Assembly: GCA_003993805.1 (NCBI GenBank)
Contig: RSEF01000018.1
Location: 864,466-928,465 of the forward strand
Length of the DNA: 64,000 nt
Reading direction: 5' to 3'
Source of the DNA: Himantopus leucocephalus
Lineage: Eukaryota > Chordata > Aves > Charadriiformes > Recurvirostridae
The translations under genes were made by a program, and so were the position numbers. This document shows positions 27,601-42,600 of the stretch, one piece after another. The notes under the pieces were generated by a model, which saw only the letters and a program-made list of their open reading frames with translations, was not told the origin of the DNA and did not search any database. Position 1 is the stretch's first letter; the number at the start of each line of letters is the position of its first letter.

Positions 27601-30600
27601 AAAATGTAGCAGTGACGTACTGCAAACATTTTTGTCACTTCTTTCCTTCCTCCAGTTACAGCATTTGTGTTGAGGCAATTCCTTGTAGCATCTTTTCCCA
27701 GATCAGTATACACTGCGGCTCTATACCTGTTCCTCGGGAGGAAGACACTCGTGTCATTAATACGCTGTGAGATAATTGCGGTGTATCATTTTAGGGAGGA
27801 GAGCTGCCTTGACTTATGGCTACTCAGCCTGCCACGTAGGGGATAATTTTCGTGGCGGGGAAGGATGGTGTTTGGGGCAGATCCATGGCCTGCTGGACTT
27901 CTGGGGGTTACTTATTGCCTCCAGTCAGGCACAAGCTGTGTGTCATATTCAACAAATAGGAATACATTCAGGGTTAATTTTCTTAATGCGTACCTGTCAC
28001 CAAGACTGTGCAGGCTTCTTTCCTTCCTTCTCTTTTCATATAGCTGTAGATTTAATTGCAGTGTCTGTGATGAGAGCTCTGTGAAGTGGCTTTGGAGGGT
28101 ATTTCTGACCGAGTGGCATAATTCCTAGGAGGAATGCCTGCAGCCCCGTGGGTGCAGCGCAGTGCTGCTGAGCACCAGTGTCAGCTGGGTGACACTTGGT
28201 GGCTGGAACCTGCAGCAGATCTGCAGCCCTTGCTTCCGTGCTTGCCTAGGACACCCTGACGGCGTGGGATTAAAGCCAGGAGAGAGCTGTGTGAGCTGTG
28301 CCCGGCTACGCATAGGTGTGTTCCCTGTAGAATGATTTCTCATCTCCTCTGTAGCTTCACCGTTCAGTGCATTTTATTGGTGAGTCCTCTCCTTGGAGAA
28401 GGGCTGGAAAGGAGACTGCCCTCCCCATCATCCTACGGAGTCCTCTTCTTTTGTGCTTAGATATCATCTGGCACTTTGGCTCCTCCTTCCCTTCCTCTTG
28501 CTGGCCCATGAGGAAACCTGGAAATATTTTAGGCAGGGGAAGGGGTTGCAGGAGGAGAGGTGCTCCATACCCTGCTCACGCCTGCCCGGCGGGTGGGGAG
28601 GGGGCACCCAGGGTAAGTGCTGTGGGGGTGGATGCCCTCTGGCAGGGGCCGAAATCTGGGGCAGTGGGATGAGAGCAGGCCCTGCCACCGCTTCTGGCCC
28701 TTGCTTTGAAGGAGAGCTGTGTCTGGATGTTGTCCAGATCGTAAATCTCACTGATATCCTCTGAAAATGCCAGGTAAATCCAGCTACCAGGGGAGTGTGA
28801 GCGGAGGATGGTGCTCACCTGCACTCTCCAGACTCGGGCAGCTCTGCCATAGGCAGAACTGAAAGTTTTGAGCCTTGGGGAACTTCAGCGCTGAAAATTG
28901 AGGTGCCGAAGTATCTAAGTTCTTCTGGACCCACGTGTGAGCTGAGTGCAGGTTTTAGGATCCCAGTGTCTGACTGAGGTGCTGAATTCTTCCAAGACCC
29001 CCTTTTGGGCTTGGTATTGCAGAAAGAAAGATCTAGAGCCCAGAAGTTTCTACACTTTTGTAAATGTTTTGGTCAAAGACGTTATTCTGAACCCCTCTGT
29101 GAACTCCTCATTCTTCTCATCTCTCTTTCACTCGTAATTGGTACCTTATGTGACATCCCAAAGAAGCCCCAGGTGGGTACAAGAGTTTATGTATCATTCC
29201 CTCTCAATTTCTCTTCCATCAGGTTCTAGTTTAAAGTTGTCATTGAAAAAAGTCTTTGAGGATCTTAAAATAAAAAGGGAAGCTGAACAAAAGAAGCCCA
29301 GATATGACTCAACTGCTAATGATTCCCTGGCTCCTGGCTGGAGCGCGGCATCTGAAGGAAGCAGCACGGCTGTCATTCCATCATCGTGTCTCTTGGCTGC
29401 TGTTAGGAGTGTAACCATGGCGATGTTTAATTGGCTGTCTTAGTCATGCAGCTAATGTCGATATGGTTCCTTACAGAGAAAAATTCGATTAATTGCTTAA
29501 CTTTAAGATGGCAAACAACAGTAAGGTTAGAGTAGTGACTATAGAGAGATTTCTCCCTCGCCGAAGTGCTGTTTGCAAGGAGGTGATCTAGCTTTAATAA
29601 ACTTGCTCTCTTTGGAGGGTGAGGAGTGAGAAGAACAAAGCTGCAATCAGGCAAATATAAAAGACAGTACAATATTAGTGAGTGAAGGTGTCAGGGGAGG
29701 TCTTCCAGCTGCTGCCTTGCGGTTTTGGTTTTAAATGAAGCATCTGATGTCCCAGAAATCTTTAAAAGCCAATATCAAGTGATCAGTTTGCAGTTGAGCC
29801 GAGGCCAAGTTTACTGGGAAGTGCTGCTCCACTCTGGGCCTACTCAAGGAGCGGAGCAGGCACAGGAGGGCTGTGCGCTGCCACCGAGAGCAGCGGTGTA
29901 GGGGGAAGAGGTGACGGTGGGTGGAGGGAGTCAGGGGCCCGTATTGTGTCGGACTCTTGGGGCTGCGTTTGGGTGTTGGCTGTGGTGTGGGTGCCTGGAC
30001 AGCCCTGCATCTCACCTCAGGCGTCTGGCCTCCTGCTGGGTTGGGAAGTTGAAAGAGATGACTTAGCTTTTAGTGGTGGTTTTGCTGTGAGATGTGCTGA
30101 GGTGTGCCCCACAGGTGATGTCAAAACCCAAGGCGAGACGCAGGCAGCTTTGGAGGCGTTTCCTTCTCCTGAGCTGCTCTTCTTCACCCACATCCCTCAT
30201 TGTCTTACGGAGTGATGGTGCAAATTCTGCAACTCCATTGCAGTTTGGCTGCCCAGTCTCTTCAGCTCTCTTTTCTGCTTTGTCAGAGTTTGACTGTGAT
30301 GGGAGATTGATATTGCCATGCATATTTACTCCAAACAGTGCATAAAGCTTTATATGGTCAGTCAAAAACCAAAACAAAAGAGTGATAAGCCCCAGTCGTC
30401 ACGGGGCCAAGTGTGAGGAAGGCAGCGCTGTGGTCTGCTGTGTTTTTCATAACTGCACACCAGTACTGTAACTGTCTTGGTTCCTAGGTGAAGAGTGTGC
30501 AGGATGCAATACGGGAGAAGAAGAAATCCTTCAATTTTCTTGGAGAAGACATTAAGTTAGTTCCCTCAGTTGGCATATTCATCACCATGAACCCCGGCTA

Positions 30601-33600
30601 TGCAGGGCGAACCGAGCTACCTGAGAATTTAAAAGCTCTCTTCAGGTGAGTCCCAGGTCAAGGTTTGTGACCTGTATTATAAGACTGGCAGAAGTTGTCT
30701 ATTGGAATATCCAGGCTTGATTTCATTTCCTTGGAGAATTCATTTGCACTGAGGACTCCCAGGACTCCCACTTGCACTCCCAGCCTTGTACAACGAGCTT
30801 GGGAGCGCACGGCAGGGCACAGGAGCTCTGTCCCTTGCGATGGGAAAGGCAGTGCGTGACCTGGCTCACTGGAGAAGACCTGGAAGATAAAGCTGCAAAT
30901 CCACTGCCCCTAAGACCTGTGGTAAAGAAATACTCGTTCTGCAATCTTTTTTTGCCTGTCTTTTTAGGCCATGCGCGATGGTTGTGCCAGACTTTGAGCT
31001 GATCTGTGAAATTATGTTGGTGGCCGAGGGATTCATTGAGGCCCGGGCGTTAGCCAAGAAGTTCATTACTCTGTACCAACTCTGCAAAGAGCTCCTGTCC
31101 AAGCAGGTGAGCCCGCTTCTGTGGCTGGGTGGTACAATGAAGCCTGTTGATCTCCAAAATCAGCAGGAATATGGCACACTGCCACTCACCTCCATGGCTA
31201 AAGCTTTACAGCTTTTATTTAATGACTGCATTTGCGCTAGCTGCTGGCAGAAGAGAAGATTTGTGATCATCAGAGCAATGAAATTTTTGAACTGCTTTGT
31301 TGGAGGATCTGCAGGGACAAAAGCACTTGACCAGCTACATTAATGGGAGAGATTTTTCAATGGGCTCAAATGTCACCATGTCTGGGGTAGTATTCAGTGG
31401 CCCTTTGCTTTTCAGTCTCTTAGTTCCTATTGAGTCTCCTGCCTGCAAGGGGTTTATGATGTCTGTCCCTCTCTGAGTTCAGCTGAACAGTTCCTTGTCG
31501 TGTCAGGTGTTGATCAAGTAGGGTCACTTCCAGTGCAAAGCTCTAATTAATCAGATTTTACCTTGTTATCATTTGCATAGATCAAAGCTGGGCTCAGAGA
31601 AGAGTGGTATCAGGACTCCAGGTGGAAAGACTGATCTTGGCTGTGCCAGCATAAGCCTGGGTGGGAGATGCCCTGGCCCAGGAACTTTGTGCTGTGTCTT
31701 GGAGGCCTTGTTGGAAGCTGTGGCCTCCCACACAAACCAGTCAGCTGTCAAGCTGTGCTCTGGAGGCTGTTGACGGAGTAGAAATATAAAGACTTGTTTG
31801 TTGGCTTGAGAGATCCTCTCATGGCTTTTTGTGGTTCTTTTTCAGCAATGTCTTTACCGGCCTCTGCTTGGTGGAGTGCCTCTGAGACTAAACATGCCTA
31901 GTAACCTTGTGATGGGCTGAATGGAGAAATTTGGGTATCTGGGGCCTCATAACGGACTAACAAGCCTTTCACCTTGGTAGCTCCTGCACATCCAGGGGTC
32001 TGGCTGCCCTTGCTTTAGCTGCTTTATGGTTTAGATGAAACAAATTGCTTAGGTCTCTGGAGTGCAAGTCCTCCTGCTGTCTTACTGCCAACTCTGAGCC
32101 CATGTGATGGTGTGAACAGCTGAATTATTTCACTCTTTAATCCTGTCCCTGACGGGAATCTCACCTACTGAAATGGAAATCAGGTAACTCAGGCTGGTGG
32201 AAGTCTCTGGCCAAAATGCAAATAATGGATTTGGATGTATTTTCATTGCTGAATTGTCTGGCAGTTTGGAGCTGCTGGTTCTTACCCCTGCATGGTGATG
32301 TACGGTCTAAGCATAAACTCATCCCTCCTTTTTTTTGTTGTTTTTTTTTTAATTTTTCCCCATGTAGGATCACTACGACTGGGGCTTGCGTGCAATCAAG
32401 TCCGTGCTAGTTGTCGCCGGCTCCCTCAAACGAGATGACCCAGAGCGACCCGAAGACCAGGTTCTAATGCGCTCACTTCGTGACTTTAACATCCCCAAGA
32501 TTGTGACCGATGATGTGCCGGTGTTTATGGGGCTGATTGGGGATCTTTTCCCTGCACTGGATGTGCCTCGGAAGCGTGACCTGAATTTTGAGTCGTTTGT
32601 GAGGCAGGCTGTGCTGGACCTCCGGCTGCAGCCTGAGGACAACTTTGTGCTCAAAGTAAGACCGAGTGATCTGCTGCTGTACTTACACCATCATCAAATC
32701 ATTTGGGTTTTCTCAACCATCTTTGCTTCTACAAAGAGGGCTCTGCGCAATATTCTCCTCCCAGGCAGACCTTGATGGAGGACAGGACCAGCTACGCTGG
32801 GTCTGATGCAGCTGCGCCTGTCCCTAAAGCCAGCACTGGCTCAGCCCCGGAGTTTACAAAGGGGCTGACTCTTGTAGGCTCATGAAAGTGTGGCCCGTGG
32901 AAGAGCAGAGCCTCATCGGCTGATGGCTGTCGGATGTGAATAGTGCTGGAGGTTTGTCTGCAGGCTGAGGGTTTCACCCACCACGATTCGAGTGGCTAGA
33001 CCAAACTCGAGGTCAAATCCATTTGTCTCTGGGTCACATCTTTCTAAAGAAGAGGCCCAATGGGAGCTATTTTGTCGATCTGAACTTCAGTTTGGCACCT
33101 TTGTCTAAAATTTGGGACTGTTTTTTCTCAGGTGGTGCAGCTGGAGGAGCTGCTGACGGTCCGACACTCTGTCTTTGTGGTGGGTAACGCAGGCACAGGC
33201 AAGTCACAGGTGATGAGATCCCTGAACAAGACTTACCAGATAATGAAGCGACGTCCTGTCTGGACAGACCTCAACCCCAAGGCAGTCACCAACGATGAGC
33301 TTTTTGGCATCATTAACCCAGCAACCAGAGAATGGAAAGATGGTAAGTGTCTTTTCATGACCGAATCTGCAGATAAAGAAGGATATTTTTAAAGGACTTC
33401 CTGAGCAGCAGCAGGATGATCGGTTCTTTGTATGCAGGTCTGAAAGCCCCGGTGCTTCTCTGCGGCTCACAGCCGTGGGAGAGTTTGTTGTGGAAAGGAT
33501 ACATAGGATGTTTTAACGTTTTGATCTTCAGATGGGAAGTATAGCACAAACCTGCTTTACCCTATTGCCGTGACAATAATTATCGTGTCCATCAATCCCG

Positions 33601-36600
33601 ACACTTACCAGTTCCTAAATGGGGCAGGCAGTTTTTCAGAGTTGGCTGGATCGGTGAGGGAAGAGGGTTCCCTCCTGCCTTATGGTGTGCACTGGGGTCC
33701 CCAAAAGGTGCCACCCCCAGGTTTCCGTAGCTGGTAGCACACACGCAGCAGCCTTAAAGTGGTGTTTTTCCACTTAATATTGCGGCCTAATCTCTGTAGT
33801 ACACCAGCATTTCCCAGTCTGTCGATCCTGACTGCTCCTGAGGAAAATAAGATAAGCATTTAAAACTTGCTGAAAGATTACAGAAATTGGGAGTGAAAAT
33901 GTTTGGTTGTGACTAATACGTAAAGGCAGCTTTGATTTACGTGTGCGGCTGGTTTGGGAGGTGTGGGGGAGGTAAGGGAAGATGTTGCCATAAATCATCC
34001 TCGGCCAGAAGTCCGGCAGGAGATGAGCTGCCACCCACCTCCCCTGGCTCCCGCCGCGGACCCCTCCTTGACCCCCTGCTTTGCTCCTGTGCCAGGGTTA
34101 ACTTCTTCTTAATTGTAATTAGGGACCCTAAATCAAAGTGACAGAGGGAAGTGTGGGATACAGCCTGAACTCTGCAGACTGGTGCAGCGGTGACTGCAGA
34201 CCGAGGACTGCGGGTGGCACTGAACAGCAGGAGGGACGTTTTCCAGGTGGCTGCCCAGTGGTTTCTAGCCTGTAATGTTTCAAGGGAGCTTACGGGACTC
34301 CTCCCTGAGGTTTCAAGGCAGATATTTTCTGCACTAACCATTCCTGAGAATTTTGTTTCTTGTCAAAGACCAGCAAGGCAATCTTCACCAAAGCCTAACA
34401 GGAGATGATGCGTCCCCTTACAGATCAGCCCCTTCTTTTCCTCTGCCTATTTTCATCCTGTCACTCCTTTCATCATCAGGACCTGAAAAAGTTACACGTT
34501 AAGTGGCAAAAGGTCCCACAAGGGAATCCTAAAAGTGTTGGTTGTAGAACCAAACCCTTCTTTTACATCCCAAGACCGCTGTGTGGTGTGGATGCACAAG
34601 GTCAGGAGAGAGGCGCTTTTCTCTCCGCCGCTGTCACGGTGGGTACAAGAGGAGCATTGATGCTCTGAGACAGGAGCTATTTCTGATACTAATGATGTTG
34701 GAGCGGTTTCCAAGGCACGTGTCCAACATGTGAGGAACTGAGGCGAGGCAGAGCCAGTGCAGTGTTATTTTTTTTGACCCAATCTCAGAATCGGATACCT
34801 GTTTCAGGTGAGCTGTTCTGCATTTGTTGTGCACAAGCTTTGTCTTCGGTCATGTAATGCCACTGGCTCTTCCTGACCCGGATGACAAAGAAATAGCTTG
34901 TCCTGGAGAAAGAAAAAGTGTGCTTGTCACAGTTCACCAGAAGAGAAGCTTTTTTTTACTGTTTGCCTGATGTTTTTTCATGAAGACCAGCGTCTCCCTA
35001 GGTGTTTTCACGTGTCGAGGAGAGCGATAGTTTTGTGGAGTTTTCATTTGCTCTGCAGTACTGCTCTATTCCCAGCCTTCTTGCTCTTCTTAACATTCAT
35101 TATTTACTCCCCTCGAGACACTGTATCCTCTCTGTCTCCTTGATTTTACTGACATTTTGTTCTGTCATTCAGTGTCATTCTGTGCTTGTTCTCCCCTCAA
35201 TCTCACTAAAGCCATGACCCAGCGTTTAATGCGTCTTGATTTCCCTGATATACTTCGAGCCACAAAAAAAAACATTTATAAGAATTTCCAAGGCATATTC
35301 GGATGGTTTTCTCTGCATTGTGGAATTCATGCCTTCTTTTGCCTCTGCGTATCTGCTCTTCACTTTTCTTATCCCTTATGATTCTCAGTGGGAGTGAAGC
35401 TTGTGTGTAGGTCTGCAGTCATTTTCAGTGGTGGTAACTGATAATGGTTTTTTTCTTCAGATCAGACTAGATGCATATCGTAATATAGTAATATTGATGT
35501 ACATAAGCATAGAGATTTGAATGATTCAGAGGAAAGCATTAATTAGGATAACTTTTAGTAAGTTGCTGAAGAAAACAGAGCAGGTGGCAACTTCAGTGTT
35601 CATCAACGTATTCCTGTCACCCTCCCAGGACTGTTTTCATCGATCATGCGAGAGTTGGCCAACATCACACATGATGGTCCCAAGTGGATGGTACTAGATG
35701 GAGATATTGATCCGATGTGGATTGAATCTCTTAATACTGTGATGGATGATAATAAGGTAATGAATAGAAGTTAAAGGAGCGGGTATTCTTTAACTACACG
35801 GCATGATTCAGCCTAGGAGAAATGCAGATGCTGAAATAACACCTCCTAGAATAATGCAATTGTGTTGCTTCAGCTATACCAAACAATATTGCATAAAGAA
35901 AATGGTGCATGAGGGAAATAGCTCACAGCGTGTTTTCATTGGAATTTCCCTTTTCTGGAGAGCTGGGCTCGTTAGTAACTGCAGATGTCCTGATCATAAC
36001 TTCAGGCCCTTTAAAAATAGAGTGGGGTCATAATCCTACACCTTTTCCTCATCCTAAGGGAATGCTGCTCGTTCTCGGTCATGGAAGAGAGAGGGATCAT
36101 TCTACTACCTGCTAGAAATCAGCTGCTTTGCCTCGGGGAATTGGGCTGACAGCAACCAGCTTTTTAGTGCAAAGTGCTGAAAGCTTTTCATTCCTGTTCC
36201 CGGGGAAGACGTTAATCTGTCTGTCTGTCTGCCACATGCAGGTGCTGACCCTTGCAAGCAATGAGAGAATCCCTCTGAACCCAACGATGCGGCTGGTCTT
36301 TGAGATCAGCCACCTGCGCACAGCCACCCCAGCCACCGTGTCCAGAGCGGGTGAGTCCTGGCCTGAGCTTCACGCTGGCATTTTGCACGGACCAGGTAGG
36401 ATCTAGTGCCATCAACCAGGCTTTTGTTGGCCAGCTTGGTTCCTGTTGAAAGTACCCAACCTGGCATCACAGCTGCCTTTGGTGGATAGGGTAGGTTCCT
36501 CAAACACATAGACAAACTGCAGATCCTGACTCCAAATCCATGTATGGAGCTGTCATCATCTTGAGGATATGCCCAGAGCTCTCTGTCGATGGATGATCAT

Positions 36601-39600
36601 GACTTCAGCGTTGCTGAGGGAGTGCTTCTGTTGTGCAAAGCCCTGTATGCACTTGATGAGGAGAGGGACAGTCCCTATCCCAAGGAGCTCCTGATCTTCT
36701 GGAGAAGTGCATGGAGAAGGGGATGAGGGTGTTCCCTAGTTTGACACATGGGGAAATGGGGCCCAGAGCAATAACGTGACTCAGGCCAGGCCATATTCTG
36801 AATTTGGGGCAGCATCATGAAAGGTGTTCTGGTTTCCTGAGTTAAGTCTCTTCACAGTTAATGTTCCTACTCCGCAGTGGGGCAGGAGGAGGGGGTAGGT
36901 CATGGGGCACTCAGGCACATTTGACAGAGTTTCAGTTGTGTGAAAGTAGCTGAGAAATTCTGCTGGAGGAAAGGAATAGTCTCTGCTGTGTCCTTACTAT
37001 GTTCTCTCTTATCCTGAATCTAAAGGGATCCTGTACATCAACCCATCGGATCTGGGCTGGAATCCCCCGGTGAGCAGCTGGATTGACAGACGAGAGATCC
37101 AGTCCGAAAGAGCCAACCTGACCATTTTGTTTGATAAGTACCTTCCAACTTGCTTGGACACCCTCAGAACAAGGTACCACCTGAAGAGTGTTTGTATCTG
37201 CACTGGCGAGGGCAGGGGGACACTCGCTGCTTTCCAGACCAGCTGTGCTGTGCTGGGGTTGTGCTGCACATGGCATGGGTGGCTGGTTTCCTCCTTGCCC
37301 CTGAGAGCCCTGAGCATCATTGGCTTAAGCTCAGAGAAGCAGTGGGGCAGGTGATGTTCCTGCCCATCCTTTGTTGGTCAGATCTGGTTTTCATCTGATT
37401 TTGATTTGATTGTTCTGGTATTTCTCATACTAGGTGGGATTGCTTTGTTCTCACTTGAATTTCTTTCCTGATGCATTTGAACAAAACAAAGTCAGTCTGT
37501 GTGGACATCCAGCCTGGGCGTGTTTCATGGTTGGACACCAATCCAATGAACATGAAGAACTTGGATATTTGGAGGGGCCCTGGTGCTTCTTGGCTTGAGT
37601 TATCTTCAAAGCCCACAGAGAAGCCATGTGGTTCTCGCTTATCACCACGGGAGGTGGATCTCTTACTCATACTGTGGTGAGGACTGGCCAGAGTCCCAAT
37701 AAACATGAGTAAGGGAGCTTCTCCCATTCTTGGCTTGCTTCCTATAGTTACACCTTCATTTAAAACAAAACTAAAAATAAAAAAGGGTAAATCAGCATAC
37801 AGTTAAGCATGGGAGTTGTCAGCCACAATGGGGATGTGTCAGAAGGGGCTGAATTAGTGAAAGCAGTGGTCTTTGGAAGTCGGAGTTAAGCATCTTACTA
37901 GGGAGCTGCTCCCTGGGGGACCAAGCTGGTTACAGCTGTTGGCAGCAAAGTCCGTTGGACGTTTGCAGTCCATTCGCTGAACATTGTGCCAGACCGTGAA
38001 ATCCACGGGATTAGCTACAGGCAGCCCTAAGCAGAGTATTTTGGTAGCTTGCTTAATTCAAAAATTGTAGAACCAACCTTTCAAATAGCTATAATTACTT
38101 TACGGAGGGCTTCAGTGCTGCTACAATATTAGTTTGGAATTCTGTAAGTGTAGCTTAAACGAATGTAAAATGGCAAGATGAAAGGGCTTATTTTATTACT
38201 CCTCTATTTGACCGTTTTTGAACTCATCGTGTTCACAGGAAATCATTGCCTTTAGCAAGTCTTCCATTTTACTTCTTTCAAGAGGATCAAAGTTTTAAAA
38301 TGCTTGAAACTTCTGATTACTGTTATTACTTGTATATGTGCCGGTGCCAGCAGGTCCAAGGGAGAGAATGGGTGTTCTCTTTATTGCTGTACCCGGGAAT
38401 AAGACACGCACTGCTGACAAGTGAAATGCTAATATTCCAAAAAAGCATTTCTAGGCTGTCTTCCTGGGTTGTGGGCGACTGTGTTGCTGGACCCAATTAT
38501 ATTTCCTGTGCTTTCAATTCCCATCCCGTAGATTTAAGAAGATTATTCCCATTCCTGAGCAGAGTATGGTTCAGATGTTGTGCTACCTCCTCGAATGCCT
38601 CCTGACGGAGGAGAACACGCCGCCTGACTGTCCCAAGGAGCTTTATGAACTTTACTTTGTCTTTGCTGCCGTCTGGGCCTTTGGTGGATCGATGTTTCAA
38701 GACCAGGTAAGAAGGAAGATGCTGCTTCAGCATCTTTTATACAGGTGGGGTTTTTTTCTTGTTTTGTTTTTTTTTTAATACTTTCCAAAACATAGTGCTA
38801 TATCAGCAGTGCAGTTTTCCTGAGGCTATTGTATAGGTGATAATAAACTAGAAACCTGAACGCAACAATTTCTTTTGTGAAAGACCTCGTTATCCAGGCT
38901 GTAACACCAGAGGAGAATGGCTGAGGGGTCAAGTGATAAAGGTGGAGGGATGTTTGCTTATGCAGACACCTTTCACTGGGGAGAAACATGAGGTTAATTT
39001 ATAGAGGCCTGTGGATATGCATAATGAGATCAAATTAAGACTGACTTATCAGGTAAATACATCAGTGGAGCAGTCTTCCAGCCATCTACTGTGCAGATAG
39101 ACCCAAACCAGCAGGTGCTTTGTCATCAACTGGCTTTTATTGAACATAGGTGGATGTCAAGAACTGATTGTCCTCAGTTTCTGATAGGAGTACGTAAGAA
39201 AGAAGGGTGGGTGGTCAGCAGGGCAGGATGGGCTTTGGGGATTATGTGCTTCCACTGAAGTGGAAGTAGACAGTGGCTCTGCTCTTGAAATGCTCTTTGC
39301 TGGGAGTATGATGATGAGGTTGAGGCTGATGGTTGTAGGCACTCGGCTGAATTCGCCTCTGGGCAGCCAGCTGTTGGGTGGTGTCTGGCATGAGCTGCTG
39401 GGCTCAGTCAAGCTGTCGGTGGGTGGATGTCCACAGCCAAGACTGTAGTGCCGGAGGACACAATCTAGAGACTAAGATCTTCTTGGGCCAGGAGGATTAA
39501 TCAGACCATGGTTCACTAGTGGTGTCTCTGACATTCAAAGTACACTTATGTCCGAGAGGCAGAGGAGGACGGGCACTACTCTCCATGCTGCTTCCCTCAG

Positions 39601-42600
39601 TACATCTATCCTATGGATTAATTGCAGCTGTCAGCCTCTGAATCCATCAGCTTGCATTAGACAAGGTGGGTGTGATCTCTTGCATGATGATATTATTACA
39701 AAACAGTTTTCTCAAGGTCAGCATTTGATACTGCACATTTTCAGCCCCCTTTCAGGTCCAGGTCCTTAAAACATGGGAGAAGTGAAGACATTCCAGCTGG
39801 GCTGAAACACAGCTGCTTTGGTGGGAGCTGCAGCACATGAACAACAGGGATCTTGGGAAGAGTCTTCTCCAGACTTGCCTGGGGGAAGCACGGTTGTGCT
39901 GCTGCCTCCGACTGTCTCTCCCCGATTTCTTATGCACAGGGGAGGAGAAACGGACATTTGCTTTCGCCCCAGTTCTGCCCCATTTCCTGGCCACATGGCT
40001 CAGCTTGGCACAGCAGGGCTGTCTCTTGATTTCCAAGTAATTGGAAAAGCTGCTGCTGTTTTACAACTTCCAACTGTTAACAGTAATAATGGACAAGAAG
40101 ACAGCAGGCTGCGTGTCAGAGCCCTGCCATCAATGCTGCCGGCGTTGGGGCCACCCTTGGCTCCGTTCCATGGTTTCATGCCCATGCTTGCAGGACGGCT
40201 TTCCACCCTGTGTTGGCATTGCTGTTCCCAGATTGATGGCTGTGCAAGCTGGAGATTTTTAACGTGACTGGTTCAGAGACAGGCAGGAGAAACTTGAGGC
40301 ACTTGTAGAGGGGTCTCGGAGCACGTGTGGCACCTGAAGGCCTACATTTTGAGTACCAGGTTTTCAGCAAGTGGCACAGGGAGCAAGGTGAGTAGCTGCA
40401 AAGCCTGCTTCTGGAAGTACATTCGGCATCTGCTGGAGCTGCTCGCTCTGGTTCTGCCCAATCTCTGCTGGGAACCTGTTGGGTGGTTGCATCTCCTGGT
40501 CTTGAGGATACCTCATCCTCAGGTCTCAAGCATGTCATCCTGATCTGTGGGTCTGCCCAGTGACAGGGCAGTGCTGTCGAGGGCTTAGCGATCCATATCT
40601 GGTGTCTAGTGGGCTTGTGTCAGGCTCTTTGTGGTCTGGAGTATGTGGGAGGTCTCTCCACAGACCTGACACAGACCTCCATGGTCCTTCCCCAGCTGGG
40701 GTGGAGGCACTGCCATTCTCAGAGGCTGCTTGAGTGCTCTCTGAGGTCTCTTCATGTTTTTTCCACGTGCCTCAGTTCTAGACCAGCAACATCTGTTGGG
40801 CTGTTCACATTTGCTTCATGTTAAGGGAGAGATGCTTCGGAAGGTGATACACAGCACAGCTCAAGCTCTGCTTGGTGCTGATCTGGTGCCATCATACTTC
40901 ACGGCCGTTGAATGACCTGTGAGAGACTAGTTTTCTTGGTCTTTGTGAAGGACTTAACCTTCCATTTTCTATGAGCCAGCTGGGAAATACTCAGCCTTAG
41001 TGTTGTCAGTGCAGGATGACTTAAAAGACCCAAACACAACAAAGCCTGGGAAGCACTGCTTGTCCTCGCTTCGGCGGTACAAGCTGCTGTCTAATTACAG
41101 GGGCTTATAGCTCCTCGAGCAAGTCGGCTGGAGCGCGGTCGCGTGGCAGATGGACACTGCGTTCCCTGCGCCGTAGCAGAGTCAGTCCCTGGCATCGCAG
41201 GCTTGGCTGCCTGCTGCCTGCCTGGCTCCCCAGGGAGCCGTGGCCTTGGCGCAGCATGCTGTTGCCGGGCCGCTGTGCGGATTGCAGGAGGAACTGCGCG
41301 GGCACAGCATCCCTCTGGGAGGTTTGACTTTGAGACTGGTCTGTGCGTTGCTGCTTGTGATGCTCTGTAAATGTCAGAGCTGAGAGTGCGAGGATACAGC
41401 AGTCCGAGCGAGGGGAAGCCTGATGAAAAATGATCCAATATAAAATCTGTTTATTGCTCTCCATTGAAGGTGCCCTTCGTGCTGACCTTTTGCTGCCAAA
41501 ATGTCAGGAGAAAGAGTCTGGAAGGCTTCCCGCTACTCTGCAATTGTTGGTGGGTAGCGGGGCCCCTGTATGAAAACAGATGATAGATTTGCCATTTCCA
41601 GGCTCTGAAATTAGCGGAAATCCATATGGGGTTTTTATTAAGGCAGCAGTTTGAGTTCGACACCGTTCTGGCAATAGAGCCAGGGCTGGAGCGGCTCCAC
41701 TTAACTGCTCGGTTGGGGAGGGCGGGCAGCCCATCGCAATGCAGCTGCAGGCAGTTTGCCTGCGCAGGGGTAAGGGCACCCTTGTGAGAAGGCTTTTAGC
41801 AGCGATGCACATCCCTCTCCGCTGCAGGCTACTCTGCTGCCGGCACCGAGGAGTTAGAACAACAAGAGAATGGAGAATTACAGTTATTCTGCCTCTCTGA
41901 ATAGCACGAGACTGCAAAATCATGGATACGAATAACGTGTTTTTCAAATCCTCTGGTCTTCTGGTGGATGGTGGCTCAGGAGACTTTACAGAGGACACTC
42001 GGTTCAGTTCAGCTTCAAACCTGGTTTCCTGATGGAGCCTTGGCAGTTGATGGGCAATGTGTTGCCGGTCCCACCTGGGCTTCTGGCCTGGGAGAGCACA
42101 GCGAATGGCTGTGGGGAGGAGAGACCCACAGAAGCCCCAGGAAGAAGCTGTGCTGTTAAGACTGGCTAAATTATGCATCTGGTATTTCACAGACATCTTT
42201 TTAGCAGCACTTTTCCCCTCCCTTCCCTGCCCGCTTCTCCCCAGGGCAGAACGCTGTAGTCCCCGTTGTCTGCATGGGGAGACGTTCCGGCGGAGTGACT
42301 GACCCAACAGGAGGACTGGGGCAGGGGAGGGGACTAAGCAGATTTTGCAAGTCTTGACCCAGTATCTAAAGCAAAACTGTCACCCCAGCTCTTGAAATAA
42401 TTCCAAAATCTCCATGCACAGAAAGGTATAATGGGGAAGGACAAGAAAGCGGGTGCTTGCAGGGCGATGTGGCAGTGCAAAAACACAGTAGAGCCAAAGG
42501 GGTACGGTGATAGCGTCATAGAATCGTTTAGGTTGGAAAAGACCCTTAAGATCATTGANNNNNNNNNNNNNNNNNNNNNNNNNNNNNNNNNNNNNNNNNN

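Noticed and set aside
29411..29424. Calling a cilium-gene promoter here
   Set aside because: The word is deep inside the gene between E18 and E19, with no CpG-rich or TATA context; it is kept only as a low-confidence site.
41504..42307. Minus-strand open frame of 267 codons in the E26-E27 interval
   Set aside because: It is Arg, Ser and Pro rich with no recognisable domain, promoter or splice context, and lies in GC-rich intron where chance open frames are long.
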